From: Chloroflexota bacterium
Lineage (GTDB): Bacteria > Chloroflexota > Anaerolineae > Anaerolineales > Villigracilaceae
NCBI GenBank assembly: GCA_016191845.1
Contig: JACPVF010000007.1
Coordinates: 558,001-622,000, forward strand
DNA: 64,000 nucleotides
Reading direction: 5' to 3'
Shown: positions 1-9,106 of the stretch, one piece after another
Layout: every line of letters begins with the position of its first letter
Position numbering within the stretch: the first letter of the stretch is position 1
Position numbers and translations under genes: made by a program
The notes under the pieces: generated by a model
Told to the model about the DNA's origin: nothing
Database searches by the model: none
Seen by the model: only the letters and a program-made list of their open reading frames with translations

Positions 1-416
1 CCCACCTCCACATCGAGGTCGAGCAGAATGGTCAGGTCGGGGACCAGGCCGCCGGTGGCGTAGCGGATCAGGGCGCGGACCTGTTCCAGGTCCTGTTGGT
101 GACCATAGCCCTGATAGGCAATGGTCGAGTCGGCATAGCGGTCGGACAGCACGATCTCGCCCGCCGCCAGCCGTGGGCGGATGACCTGTTCCACGATCTG
201 GGCGCGCGCCGCCTGGTAGAGCAGCGTTTCGGTGCGCGGATGCATCTCCACGTTCTTAAGATCGTGGATCACTTCGCGGATCTGCTCGCCGATGGATGTG
301 CCGCCCGGCTCGCGTGTGGGAAACACGATATACCCCTTCTCGCGCAGATACTCGACGAGATGAGGGATGTGGGAAGTCTTGCCGGAGCCTTCGGGGCCTT
401 CAAGGGTGATGAACAT
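1..416 (-). CDS. tmk: Thymidylate kinase, N-terminal part (cut by window edge)
   Basis: This is the first 138 codons of dTMP kinase, which phosphorylates dTMP to dTDP in the cytoplasm for DNA synthesis. Read leftwards from an ATG at 416, it begins MFITLEGPEGSGKTS, the family P-loop at residues 7-14. It then shows the TREPGGT loop that binds the dTMP phosphate and the DRYADSTIAYQG segment, which carries the DRX motif. The gene runs off the left end, so the LID region is not visible. It diverges from the HtrA-like protease across a 136-nt gap. A TATAAT at 447-452 on its strand is a possible -10 box with no convincing -35. The assignment is secure from the motifs. Confidence 0.95.
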   Translation of the reverse strand, partial: MFITLEGPEGSGKTSHIPHLVEYLREKGYIVFPTREPGGTSIGEQIREVIHDLKNVEMHPRTETLLYQAARAQIVEQVIRPRLAAGEIVLSDRYADSTIAYQGYGHQQDLEQVRALIRYATGGLVPDLTILLDLDVEV

Positions 417-552
417 GGGTACCGTCTTATGATTCAGAATTTCCTAATTATACGTTTATATTTTGCACACAATCGAGGGGATGCGTTTAATTTTCCTGTA
501 ATTTTCCCGTCCTACAATTTCCACTTGGAACCTTGAACTTCAAGGAGACAAC

Positions 553-1695
553 ATGACAACCAAACGAATCCTTTACCTTTTTCTCGTTGCAGTCATCGCT
601 GGCGTGTCCGCGCTTTCGGGCGCGGTGGCGGGCGGCGTGGCCGTGTATCGCCTGCTTGGGAACCAGCAGACGGTTTCTTCTTCAGCCGCGGATGTGTCCA
701 CGGGCGGCGGCCCCGTCCAGACGCTGACGCTCAACTACACCGATATCCAGACCAGCATCACCCAGTCTGCGCAGAAGGCCGGGCCCGCGGTGGTGACTGT
801 GGTCGGGACCATCCCCGGGCAGTCGACCTTCTTTGGCGTCAGCCCCGACCAGACCGTCAGCGGCAGCGGATTCTTTATCTCGGACAAGGGCTATGTGCTG
901 ACCAATAACCATGTGGTGGAAGGTACCAGCCAGGTCTATGTGGTGTTGGCCGATGGGACCCAACAGGACGCCGCCGTGGTGGGCGCCGACCCCTACTCTG
1001 ACATCGCCGTGCTGAAGACCAGCGGCGCGGTACCCGCCGTGGCGCTCATCGGAAACTCGGACCTGCTCCAGCCGGGTGAGTCGGTCATAGCCATCGGCTC
1101 GCCGCTGGGTGACTTCAAGAACACCGTGACCGTGGGCGTGGTCAGCGCCACGGGCCGTAGCATCGACACAGGCCAGGGATACCAGATCGAGGACTTGATC
1201 CAGACCGACGCAGCCATCAATCACGGCAACTCGGGTGGCCCGCTGGTGGACCTGGCGGGTGAGGTGATCGGCATCAACACCATGATCGTCCGCAATACCG
1301 GCAGCGGCGACGTGGCCGAGGGCTTGGGCTTCGCCATCCCGATCAACACGGCCCGCGCCGTGGCCGAGCAGATCATCCAGAAGGGCTATTTCGCCCGCCC
1401 GTACATCGGCATCCGCTTCCAGCCGATCAACCCTGATATCGCTTCGCGCTACAACCTGGCGGCCCAGTGGGGCGTGTACGTCACTCAGGTGGTGAGCGGC
1501 AGTCCCGCCGACAAGGCCGGCCTGAAGGAAGGCGACATCATCATCAAGCTGGATGACACAGCCCTCGACGAGACCCACTCCTACATCAACACCCTGTTCA
1601 CCTACAAGGCAGGCGACCCGGTCAACTTGAGCGTGATGCGGGACGGCAAACTCATCCAGGTACCGATCACGTTGGGCGAGCAAAGCCATAACTAA
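553..1695 (+). CDS. HtrA/DegP-family trypsin-like serine protease with PDZ domain
   Basis: This 380-residue S1C protease acts outside the cytoplasm in protein quality control, anchored by one N-terminal membrane segment (about residues 5-32). The chymotrypsin fold spans about residues 75-260. Its triad is His120 (TNNHVV), Asp150 (DPYSDIAVL) and Ser227 (GNSGGP). A single PDZ domain occupies about 275-375 and contains the usual GSPADKAGLKEGDII stretch. One PDZ and an uncleaved anchor fit the HtrA layout of Gram-positive bacteria and Chloroflexota better than two-PDZ periplasmic DegP. The ATG follows a clear AAGGAG. The gene is monocistronic and ends at a bidirectional terminator shared with the convergent AAA/R3H gene. 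Confidence 0.95.
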   Translation: MTTKRILYLFLVAVIAGVSALSGAVAGGVAVYRLLGNQQTVSSSAADVSTGGGPVQTLTLNYTDIQTSITQSAQKAGPAVVTVVGTIPGQSTFFGVSPDQTVSGSGFFISDKGYVLTNNHVVEGTSQVYVVLADGTQQDAAVVGADPYSDIAVLKTSGAVPAVALIGNSDLLQPGESVIAIGSPLGDFKNTVTVGVVSATGRSIDTGQGYQIEDLIQTDAAINHGNSGGPLVDLAGEVIGINTMIVRNTGSGDVAEGLGFAIPINTARAVAEQIIQKGYFARPYIGIRFQPINPDIASRYNLAAQWGVYVTQVVSGSPADKAGLKEGDIIIKLDDTALDETHSYINTLFTYKAGDPVNLSVMRDGKLIQVPITLGEQSHN

Positions 1696-1730
1696 CCGAA
1701 ACGTGGAATCAAAGCTTCTGCACTCTATAA

Positions 1731-1761
1731 AAAAAGGACAGGTTCTCAACCTGTCCTTTTT
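1731..1761. terminator. Bidirectional intrinsic terminator
   Basis: A 14-bp stem (1731-1744 with 1748-1761) closes a CTC loop. It has A tracts on the left and T tracts on the right, so it can stop the protease transcript coming from the left and the AAA/R3H transcript coming from the right. Confidence 0.9.
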
Positions 1762-1776
1762 CTTGTGATCCATGAT

Positions 1777-3384
1777 CTATTCGCGGAAGATGCGCACGTG
1801 TCGCCGCGGTTCCTTGCCGTACGAGTGGCTGACCAGTTCGGCGCCGCGGGCCATTTCGTGCTGCAGGCGCCGAACCAGCGAGGGACCCGGGGGCAGGTCC
1901 ACCCAACGCTCGCCGTTGAGAACGGCCGCGATGGCCTGCTGGGTTTGCTCACGTACCAGGTCCAACTCTCCGCTGGCGGGAGCGGCGTCGGTGCGCAGGC
2001 TGAACAGGTCGCCCAGGAATTGCTCCACCTGGTTGACGGTGTTGGCGCGCAGGACGTAAATCGGCATGCCGCGCGACTCGGCGTCCACGATGGGTTGCTG
2101 GCGGTCGCGGTAATAGGCGCGCAGGGTGACGAGCGCGTCGGCCTCGCCCGGCTCGCGTACAATCACGGCGGGCACCCCCAGCCGTTTGGCGGCTTGTTGC
2201 AGACGGTTACGGGCCACGCCGTACGGATACACGCGGATCGTCCGCAGGCTGGGGCCAGCGGAGGCCATCGGCGGAGCGGCGTTGAACGGGGTCGGCTCGG
2301 GACGGTGGGACGGTTCTTCAACGGGGCCAGCCGTCCGTCCGCGGCGCGGGGATTTGGTCGCCTCGGCCCGGGCGGCGGGGGCAGGCGCGGACTTCTCGAT
2401 CACGACCTTGCCCGCCTCGTCGCGGGTGCGGATTTCGGGTGGCAGCGGGAAGCCGCGCAGCAGCGCGTCCACCGAGCCCATGATGTCGGTGTGGACGGCA
2501 AAGCGCTCGCGGTGCTGGATCTCGATCAGCACGTCGAAGGTGGGCGGCGCGCGGCGTTCGAGGACCGTTTTCTGGGTTCCGCGCCGACGGGCTTCCTCGT
2601 CTGAGAGTGTGACCGCTTCGATGCCACCCACCAGGTCGCTGAGCGTGGGGTTGAGCAGCAGGTTGTCGAGGGTCTGGCCGTGGGCCGTGCCGACCAATTG
2701 CACGCCGCGTTCGGCGATGGTGCGGGCGGCCAGGGCCTCCTGCTCACGGCCGATCTCGTCGATGACGATGACCTCGGGGTTGTGGTTCTCGACCGCCTCG
2801 ATCATGACCTCGTGCTGGAGCATCGGCTCGCGGACTTGCATGCGGCGGGCCTTGCCCACGGCGGGGTGCGGCACGTCGCCGTCGCCGCCGATCTCGTTGG
2901 AGGTGTCGACGATGACGACGCGTTTGTTCTCAGCCAGGATGCGGGCCGCCTCGCGCAACAGGGTGGTCTTGCCCACGCCCGGGCGCCCGAGGATGAGCAC
3001 CGACTTGCCGGATTCGATGATGTCCTGGATGATGTCGACCGTGCCGTAGACGGCGCGGCCCACGCGCAGGGTCAGTCCCACCACCGCGCCGCGGCGGTTG
3101 CGAATGCCCGAGATGCGGTGCAGGGTGCGCTCAATGCCCGAGCGGTTGTCGGTGTCGAAGTCGCCCACGCGCTCGACCACGTGGTCGATCTCGGGACGGG
3201 TAATCTCTTTTTCTTGAAGGACCACTTCACGGTCCACGAAGCGGGCGGTGGGCACACGGCCCAGGTCGAGGATGATCTCGAGCAGCCGGTCGCTGTCATC
3301 GACCTTTTCAACGGCGTGACGGATATTGGCAGGAAGCACGTCCAGTAGTGCTTCCAGGTCGTCTGTGATTCTCATTTGACTCAT
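1777..3384 (-). CDS. AAA ATPase with C-terminal R3H domain (Ycf45/SpoIIIAA-like)
   Basis: This 535-residue cytoplasmic protein has a P-loop ATPase core related to SpoIIIAA and Ycf45. Walker A is GRPGVGKT at 133-140 and Walker B is VIVIDE at 205-210. A low-complexity Pro/Ala linker follows, then a C-terminal R3H single-stranded nucleic-acid-binding domain (about 470-535) in which the RRLQHEMA helix and GKEPRRHVRIF are visible. Such proteins occur in cyanobacteria, plastids and Chloroflexota; their cellular role is unclear, so no pathway is assigned. An upstream extension to 3438 is possible, but its extra 18 residues look unlike protein. The ATG at 3384 precedes MSQMRITDDLEALL. Another in-frame ATG lies 9 nt further in. 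Confidence 0.85.
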   Translation of the reverse strand: MSQMRITDDLEALLDVLPANIRHAVEKVDDSDRLLEIILDLGRVPTARFVDREVVLQEKEITRPEIDHVVERVGDFDTDNRSGIERTLHRISGIRNRRGAVVGLTLRVGRAVYGTVDIIQDIIESGKSVLILGRPGVGKTTLLREAARILAENKRVVIVDTSNEIGGDGDVPHPAVGKARRMQVREPMLQHEVMIEAVENHNPEVIVIDEIGREQEALAARTIAERGVQLVGTAHGQTLDNLLLNPTLSDLVGGIEAVTLSDEEARRRGTQKTVLERRAPPTFDVLIEIQHRERFAVHTDIMGSVDALLRGFPLPPEIRTRDEAGKVVIEKSAPAPAARAEATKSPRRGRTAGPVEEPSHRPEPTPFNAAPPMASAGPSLRTIRVYPYGVARNRLQQAAKRLGVPAVIVREPGEADALVTLRAYYRDRQQPIVDAESRGMPIYVLRANTVNQVEQFLGDLFSLRTDAAPASGELDLVREQTQQAIAAVLNGERWVDLPPGPSLVRRLQHEMARGAELVSHSYGKEPRRHVRIFRE

Positions 3385-3406
3385 GATGTTTTTCGCTTGG
3401 GGAAAC

Positions 3407-3427
3407 GTGTTGTTTGCCAGACAACAC
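3407..3427. promoter_or_regulatory. Dyad upstream of the AAA/R3H gene
   Basis: The heptamers GTGTTGT and ACAACAC form a perfect inverted repeat with a 7-nt spacer, 23 nt upstream of the chosen start. The size and spacing suit a dimeric repressor site. No regulator is identified. Confidence 0.35.
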
Positions 3428-3559
3428 AGGAGAGGCAACTTATACTACTTGCGCCGCCGGTGGCTGCCCGTCCGTGCGGCTTACGAGGGGTTAGTGACTG
3501 TTCACCATGTGTGCGTACCTGCCTATTCTTAAATCTACCCTAATTATACATGAAAGAAA

Positions 3560-3584
3560 AAGTCCCGTCGCAGGGACGGGACTT
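3560..3584 (-). terminator. Intrinsic terminator of the clostripain-like gene
   Basis: A 10-bp stem (3560-3569 with 3575-3584, GTCCCGTC core) is followed on the minus strand by TTTTTCTTTC. It lies 15 nt beyond the stop codon of the peptidase gene. Confidence 0.9.
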
Positions 3585-3598
3585 GTCTGGAGAATGTT

Positions 3599-5989
3599 TT
3601 ATTTGACCGTGATGCTGGTGTAAACGGGGTACTGATTCCCGTCCAGGTCTTCAACCACGAAGCCGACCACATACTGGCCCGCGGCGGCGTAGAGCGTCTG
3701 CCACTTGAGGGGCGTGGCGCCGAAGGTCAGCGTCTGACCTTGCTGGGTCGAGGCCTGCATGGCGTCGCCCGCGGACACGTTGTCGATCCACTTGTCCTGC
3801 AGGGTGAAGGTGTCACCTGTCTGCGGGGTGATCTCACGCGGCGCACCAGCCGCGTCGCTGCCCGTGTAACCCAGCACCTGGATCAGGTTCCCATTCTGGA
3901 AGTATAGGTCGGCGGGCAGGCTTTCGCCCGTGCTGGCGAATCCGTAGGTGCCGCGCACGCTGTAGATGGCCTGGTCTGCGCTGCTGCCATAGGACTGGGG
4001 TGTGAACAGCGCGTAGGCCTGCGTCTGGCCGTCGTCCACGGCGAAGATGTACGGGTCCCAATCAAAGGAAATGCTGAATCCGTCGGGTTTCCAGACCGGG
4101 TAGTAGACGCCGTTCAACTCGCGCGTATCGGGGCTTTCGAGGTAGTCCATGTCGAGCACGGCGATGGAGTCGGAGGCCTGGTCATAGTAGCCGACGAAGA
4201 GATAGACGTAGCCGATGTTCTGCCCGCTGATGTCCACGCTCAGGTTGACGGGCTGCCCCGGGGCGGCCTCGCTGCTGGAGGCGTGGATCGGTGAGACACT
4301 GACCGTCCCCTGGCCCGGCGCGCGGACGGAGAATCCCGACTGGGGCGTGAACAGTTCGGGTGCCTTCTCGCTGAAACTGCGGTCCGTGTAGTGGAAGGCC
4401 AGGAAGTCGTCCCACAACGAAGTCGAGACGAAGCGGTCCGCGATCAGGTTGTAGGATTGTGGTCCCGCCAGCGGCGAGCGGTACAGGGTCGAGTTGGGGA
4501 AGTAGATGGAGAGGCCCGTCGAGCCGCGTTTCCCGTTGCCGTGCTTCTCGGCGATGACGGCCTGTTGCAGCGCCTGTACGACTCCCGTCGCCGCCTGTTG
4601 CACGCGCCCGTCCGTGGCGTTGCGCGCCAGCAGCGCGGAGAAGTGTCCGAGGTCGATGTAGGACGGCGGCACTTCCTTCCCGAAGATGCTGGTGTACGAC
4701 TGGGCGTAGCTGCGTGCCTCGGCCACCAGGCTTTGGTCCTCATTCTGCAGTTGGAAGGCCAGCGTGTCCATGCTTTGCGTCAACGCGGGAAAAGCCTGCA
4801 GGTCGATGGCCGAGATGGTGCTGGTCTGTTCGAGTTGGTCCACCACCTGCTGGGCAGGGTCGGTGTAGCCGAAGAGGCCGCCCATCGGGGAACCGCCCTG
4901 CAGGAAGTCCGCCCGCGCGGCGGGATCCACCAGACGCTGGTCCCCGTCGATGTAGCTCTGGACGATGAGCTTGCTCAGGTCCGCACCACTCATGTCGGGG
5001 TTCTGGACCAATCCCCCGAGGAAGGCGGTGTAGGCCCAGCCCAGCGATGGCTCGGTTTCCTCCGAGGCGACGGCGTAGCGCGCGTGCGGTTGGAGTGCCG
5101 CCATGACTTCCATCTGCGCCATGAGACAGGCGTCCAGGCCGACGATCTCGAACTGGTCGATGCCCGCCGCCTGCCGCGCCTGACCCAACGCCTGGTCCAG
5201 TTCTGAGAGGTAGATATTCTCGCCCAGGCGCGAAGCCAGCGGTGAGCGGCTCTCGTCAGCACCGCCCGGGGCGGGGTCGCTCCAGCCGCCGGGCCAACCC
5301 ATGCCGTGGTCCGAGAGAATCAGCACATAATGGTCGGCGGGGAAGTTGGTCGCCGCCCACTGCACAAAGTCCACCAGCGACTGTCCGCTGGCCATGTCCA
5401 CCTCGCCCATTTCCTGCACCAGTTGCGAGTTGATCGTGTTCAGGTCGTTATCCTGCGTGACGTAGTAGCGGCGCGTGCCGGTCCAGTTGCCGTCGCCGCT
5501 AAACGCCCCGCGGAAGCGGTCGATCTGCGAGACGATGCGCACGTTGTCGCTGGAGCCGACGCGCTCAGCCTCGTTCAGGTCGAGGAAGATATCCTTCTCC
5601 AGCACCTGGTCGTCGGCATCCTGGTAGAGCATGACCGTCCAGGTCTGGCCTGCGTTGGCCGCCGGGGCGGGCGGCGTGAAGTTCGACACAGGCTGGGAAT
5701 AGGTGTCCTGCTGGCCCGAACTGATGGGAGGTTCCTGCTGCGAGGAACCCGAGTCGCTCCCTCCGCTTAAGTCGAGTTGTCCGCCCGAGAGCAGGTAGAA
5801 GGCGATCACCACCAAGAGCAGCACGACCGATCCGCACCCGCCGAGCTGAACGCCTCGCCCGGGTCCGCCGCTGAACGGACGGGGCGATTGCCCACCACCC
5901 TGGCCGAAGTCGCGGCGCGGCGCTTCCGCGCGTCCTGAGGGCGGCTGTCCCTTGCGACGCCGCTGTACTTCAATGGGATCCTGTGACAT
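3599..5989 (-). CDS. Membrane-anchored clostripain-family (C11) cysteine peptidase
   Basis: This 796-residue protein is predicted to be anchored by one membrane helix (about 52-69) after a basic, Gly/Pro-rich cytoplasmic tail, with the remainder extracellular. The C11 catalytic domain spans about 115-500. The dyad is His228 (ILSDHGMGW) and Cys288 (GLDACLMAQ), set in the usual caspase-like strand contexts. The C-terminal 280 residues look beta-rich and may bind substrate or the cell surface. C11 enzymes cleave after Arg or Lys; the real substrate here is unknown. The gene is monocistronic with its own terminator. An operator-like dyad sits in its leader. The start follows GGAGAAACCTC. Confidence 0.9.
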   Translation of the reverse strand: MSQDPIEVQRRRKGQPPSGRAEAPRRDFGQGGGQSPRPFSGGPGRGVQLGGCGSVVLLLVVIAFYLLSGGQLDLSGGSDSGSSQQEPPISSGQQDTYSQPVSNFTPPAPAANAGQTWTVMLYQDADDQVLEKDIFLDLNEAERVGSSDNVRIVSQIDRFRGAFSGDGNWTGTRRYYVTQDNDLNTINSQLVQEMGEVDMASGQSLVDFVQWAATNFPADHYVLILSDHGMGWPGGWSDPAPGGADESRSPLASRLGENIYLSELDQALGQARQAAGIDQFEIVGLDACLMAQMEVMAALQPHARYAVASEETEPSLGWAYTAFLGGLVQNPDMSGADLSKLIVQSYIDGDQRLVDPAARADFLQGGSPMGGLFGYTDPAQQVVDQLEQTSTISAIDLQAFPALTQSMDTLAFQLQNEDQSLVAEARSYAQSYTSIFGKEVPPSYIDLGHFSALLARNATDGRVQQAATGVVQALQQAVIAEKHGNGKRGSTGLSIYFPNSTLYRSPLAGPQSYNLIADRFVSTSLWDDFLAFHYTDRSFSEKAPELFTPQSGFSVRAPGQGTVSVSPIHASSSEAAPGQPVNLSVDISGQNIGYVYLFVGYYDQASDSIAVLDMDYLESPDTRELNGVYYPVWKPDGFSISFDWDPYIFAVDDGQTQAYALFTPQSYGSSADQAIYSVRGTYGFASTGESLPADLYFQNGNLIQVLGYTGSDAAGAPREITPQTGDTFTLQDKWIDNVSAGDAMQASTQQGQTLTFGATPLKWQTLYAAAGQYVVGFVVEDLDGNQYPVYTSITVK

Positions 5990-6013
5990 GAGGTTTCTCC
6001 ATGAACAGTGATT

Positions 6014-6048
6014 TCTGATAAAAATTATCAGAGGATATTCTTATTGTA
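6014..6048 (-). promoter_or_regulatory. Promoter and operator-like dyad of the clostripain-like gene
   Basis: On the minus strand a TACAAT (6043-6048) can serve as a -10 box. Just downstream lies a perfect 8-bp dyad, TCTGATAA-AAA-TTATCAGA (6014-6032). That places the dyad around the transcript start, where a repressor would block transcription. No good -35 is visible. Confidence 0.45.
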
Positions 6049-6071
6049 AGCAGTTTTGGGGAAGAAAAAAG

Positions 6072-6989
6072 TTATTTTTTGACGTCAGCGCGGCTGACGC
6101 GTGAGGGCTGCACGCTCACGCCCGTGGGCTGGGTTGCCCGCACGGTCTGCTCGTCCTTGATGAGGCGCGCCAGGTGCTTGACCATCACTGCCTGGCGCGG
6201 CCCCGCGGATGCGCCCAAATCCTCGAGCACCGGCTCCAGCCAGGCCTGGTACGAACGCACGCACAAATAGACGGGACGGTTACGCCGCCCGGGCAAGGTC
6301 CCGACCAGGTTCCTGAGCTTGACGCCTACCTCGGTTGCCTCGGGGTGAATCAGCGGCGAGAGCGCGATCCCGTTGAGGCCCGCGTTCAGGTTGATGTAGC
6401 ACTTGCCGCCTTCATTACAGATGAAGCCCGCCGCATGTCTCGGCATCGGCTCGACGGGATGCAGCAAGGGCGGGACGATCTGCTGATACAAACTTTGCAC
6501 TGCCGCGATCTGCCCCTCGCGGGTCCGTTCCCATCGACCCTTGGCCGGGTCGCCATTCAACTGGCTGACGTCCCACATCCGCTGCCAGGCGTAGACCGAG
6601 AAGCCTGCCCGCCGTAAAGCGATGAAAGCATCGCTGGTCTCGTCCACTTCGGCGATGACATGGAACGCACCCCAAGTCCCCGCCTCGGCGGAGAGATATT
6701 CGATCAGCGCGGGCAGATCGTGATGATCCAGATGCGAGGATGGAGCAATGTAAAGCAATTTGGCGAAGGAGTCGCCGTTCGTGTGCAGAATCCCCCCCAG
6801 CACACTGATACCGTCTCCATCGGCCACGGCGGCGTAGATGTGCCGCGCCGGGTTGACGTAGGCCAGCAGTCCCGCCGCTCCCAACGGATTGCCGCGAGTC
6901 AGCGTTCGCACTGCATCGAGGCCGATGGCTTCGTCGCGGAAACGGTACAGGTTGGGCAGATCACGCAGGTCGAGCGGACGGATGGTCAT
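6072..6989 (-). CDS. GNAT-like acetyltransferase, uncharacterised
   Basis: This predicted cytoplasmic protein has 305 residues. Its first half reads like a GNAT fold: MTIRPLDLRDLPNLYRF at the start, then a strand-rich core and the phrase EVDETSDAFIALRRAGFSVY, typical of the end of such domains. The second half matches nothing I recognise. Candidate starts upstream (7004, 7022) lie within a 30-bp palindrome. I prefer the ATG at 6989 because it begins a normal GNAT N-terminus, but it has no clear Shine-Dalgarno. The gene follows pdxT on the same strand and may be co-transcribed with it; substrate unknown. Confidence 0.6.
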   Translation of the reverse strand: MTIRPLDLRDLPNLYRFRDEAIGLDAVRTLTRGNPLGAAGLLAYVNPARHIYAAVADGDGISVLGGILHTNGDSFAKLLYIAPSSHLDHHDLPALIEYLSAEAGTWGAFHVIAEVDETSDAFIALRRAGFSVYAWQRMWDVSQLNGDPAKGRWERTREGQIAAVQSLYQQIVPPLLHPVEPMPRHAAGFICNEGGKCYINLNAGLNGIALSPLIHPEATEVGVKLRNLVGTLPGRRNRPVYLCVRSYQAWLEPVLEDLGASAGPRQAVMVKHLARLIKDEQTVRATQPTGVSVQPSRVSRADVKK

Positions 6990-6997
6990 ATTTTGTT

Positions 6998-7027
6998 GGG
7001 GCATGGCATCAGCTGATGCCATGCCCC
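6998..7027. repeat. Perfect 30-bp palindrome between pdxT and the GNAT-like gene
   Basis: Each arm is 15 nt with no loop (6998-7012 and 7013-7027); the centre is ATCAGCTGAT and the outer part GGGGCATGGC. No T tract follows on either strand, so it is not a standard intrinsic terminator. It ends 8 nt before the chosen start of the downstream gene, so in RNA it would fold over the initiation region. Confidence 0.8.
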
Positions 7028-7034
7028 TGCCTGA

Positions 7035-7613
7035 TCAATCAACCAGAGACAAAAAATACTCGTGGAAACGCGTGTCGTTCGTCAGTTCAGGGTGGAAGGA
7101 AGTGGCCAGGAGATGTCCCTGTTGCGCGGCCACGATCCGCCCATCGGGGACAGTGGACAACACCCGCGCCCCGCCGCTGACCGACTCGATGATCGGCGCG
7201 CGGATGAAGATGGCGTGGTAGGGCGCCTCCGTACCGGTGGCCTGCTTGAGCTCGGGGATGTCCAGGTCGGCTTCGAAGGAGTCCAGTTGGCGGCCGAATG
7301 CGTTGCGCTCCACCTTGATGTCCATCAGGCTGAGCAGGGGCTGGTCGCGGCTGACATCCTTCGACAGGAAGATCGCGCCGGCACAGGTTCCCCAGATGGC
7401 ATGACGCTGGCCGAAGGTTTGCAGCGGTTCCATCAAGTTGTAGGCCGCCGCCAGTTTTCCGATGGTGGTCGACTCGCCGCCAGGGATGATCAGACCGTCG
7501 AGACCGTTGAGATGTTCGGGCAGGCGCACCTCGACTGTTTCCACGCCGAGGCTTCGGAGCATGACGATATGTTCTGCAAAGTCGCCCTGCAGGGCGAGGA
7601 CACCGATTTTCAT
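7035..7613 (-). CDS. pdxT: Pyridoxal 5'-phosphate synthase, glutaminase subunit PdxT
   Basis: PdxT hydrolyses glutamine and passes ammonia to PdxS in the ribose-5-phosphate-dependent route to vitamin B6. The 192 residues form a class I glutamine amidotransferase. Visible are PGGESTT (44-50), the nucleophile Cys77 in WGTCAGAIFL, and His174/Glu176 in SFHPEL near the C-terminus. Length and motifs are standard. It lies 49 nt downstream of pdxS on the same strand, as expected for the 12+12 synthase complex. Confidence 0.97.
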   Translation of the reverse strand: MKIGVLALQGDFAEHIVMLRSLGVETVEVRLPEHLNGLDGLIIPGGESTTIGKLAAAYNLMEPLQTFGQRHAIWGTCAGAIFLSKDVSRDQPLLSLMDIKVERNAFGRQLDSFEADLDIPELKQATGTEAPYHAIFIRAPIIESVSGGARVLSTVPDGRIVAAQQGHLLATSFHPELTNDTRFHEYFLSLVD

Positions 7614-7662
7614 AAGGTTTCTGTAGAGGCGGAGATATCCCCGCCTCTATGACAGGTCGATG

Positions 7663-8550
<888 letters not shown>

Positions 8551-8631
8551 GATCTACTCCTTTATTGAATGCGGCTGGATTCTACCACGCCAAACTAAGG
8601 GGATTGGCGCGCCAGCCATGGAAATTGCCTC

Positions 8632-8684
8632 TTGACAACCGGTGGAATGGTTATACAATTAGTACAATGATACAATGATACAAT
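8632..8684 (+). promoter_or_regulatory. gntR promoter with four spaced TACAAT repeats
   Basis: TTGACA (8632-8637), a 16-nt spacer and TACAAT (8654-8659) form a strong housekeeping-type promoter. TACAAT recurs at 8663, 8671 and 8679, giving steps of 9, 8 and 8 nt up to the start codon at 8686. The repeats cover the transcript start and are good candidates for autoregulatory binding by the GntR protein. There is no Shine-Dalgarno before this ATG. Confidence 0.7.
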
Positions 8685-8685
8685 T

Positions 8686-9105
8686 ATGAACAAGAAACTG
8701 TCAGAGACCATTCAAATCAATCTGCGCTCCGACTTGCCCATCTACCTGCAACTGATCGAACAGATCAAACAGCAGATCGCAGACGGAACGCTCAAACCCG
8801 GCGACCAACTGCCAACCGTGCGGTCACTCGCCGAGGAACTGCGCGTCAACTTCAATACGGTGGCACGGTCCTACCGCGTGCTGGATGAGGCTGGCGTGAT
8901 CTCAACCCAACAGGGCCGCGGCACGTATATCACAGAGAAGCCACCTCCCGAAATATCAGACCGTTTGCGACGCGAGTCCCTTACGGCACTTGCCAGTCGT
9001 TATGTGCGGGAAGCCCGTCGACTGGGATTCTCGAACGAGGAGATCAGACAAAAACTGCTGGACCAGATCGAGATCCAGGCCGATATTAACAACGAAGGAG
9101 AATGA
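8686..9105 (+). CDS. GntR-family (YtrA-type) transcriptional regulator
   Basis: This 139-residue DNA-binding protein has a winged helix at about residues 15-80 (LPIYLQLIEQIKQQIADG, then QLPTVRSLAEELRVNFNTV and the wing GRGTYI). Only a short helical tail follows, which is characteristic of the YtrA subfamily. These usually act as local repressors of membrane-protein or ABC operons responding to envelope stress. It is the first gene of a five-gene plus-strand cluster and its stop codon is separated from the next ATG by one base. It probably controls the cluster from the repeats in its own promoter, which is an inference. Confidence 0.92.
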   Translation: MNKKLSETIQINLRSDLPIYLQLIEQIKQQIADGTLKPGDQLPTVRSLAEELRVNFNTVARSYRVLDEAGVISTQQGRGTYITEKPPPEISDRLRRESLTALASRYVREARRLGFSNEEIRQKLLDQIEIQADINNEGE

Positions 9106-9106
9106 C

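Noticed and set aside
682-1773. Long minus-strand open frame opposite the HtrA-like protease
   Set aside because: High-GC antisense shadow rich in Arg, His, Asp and Val; the plus-strand gene has a complete catalytic triad.
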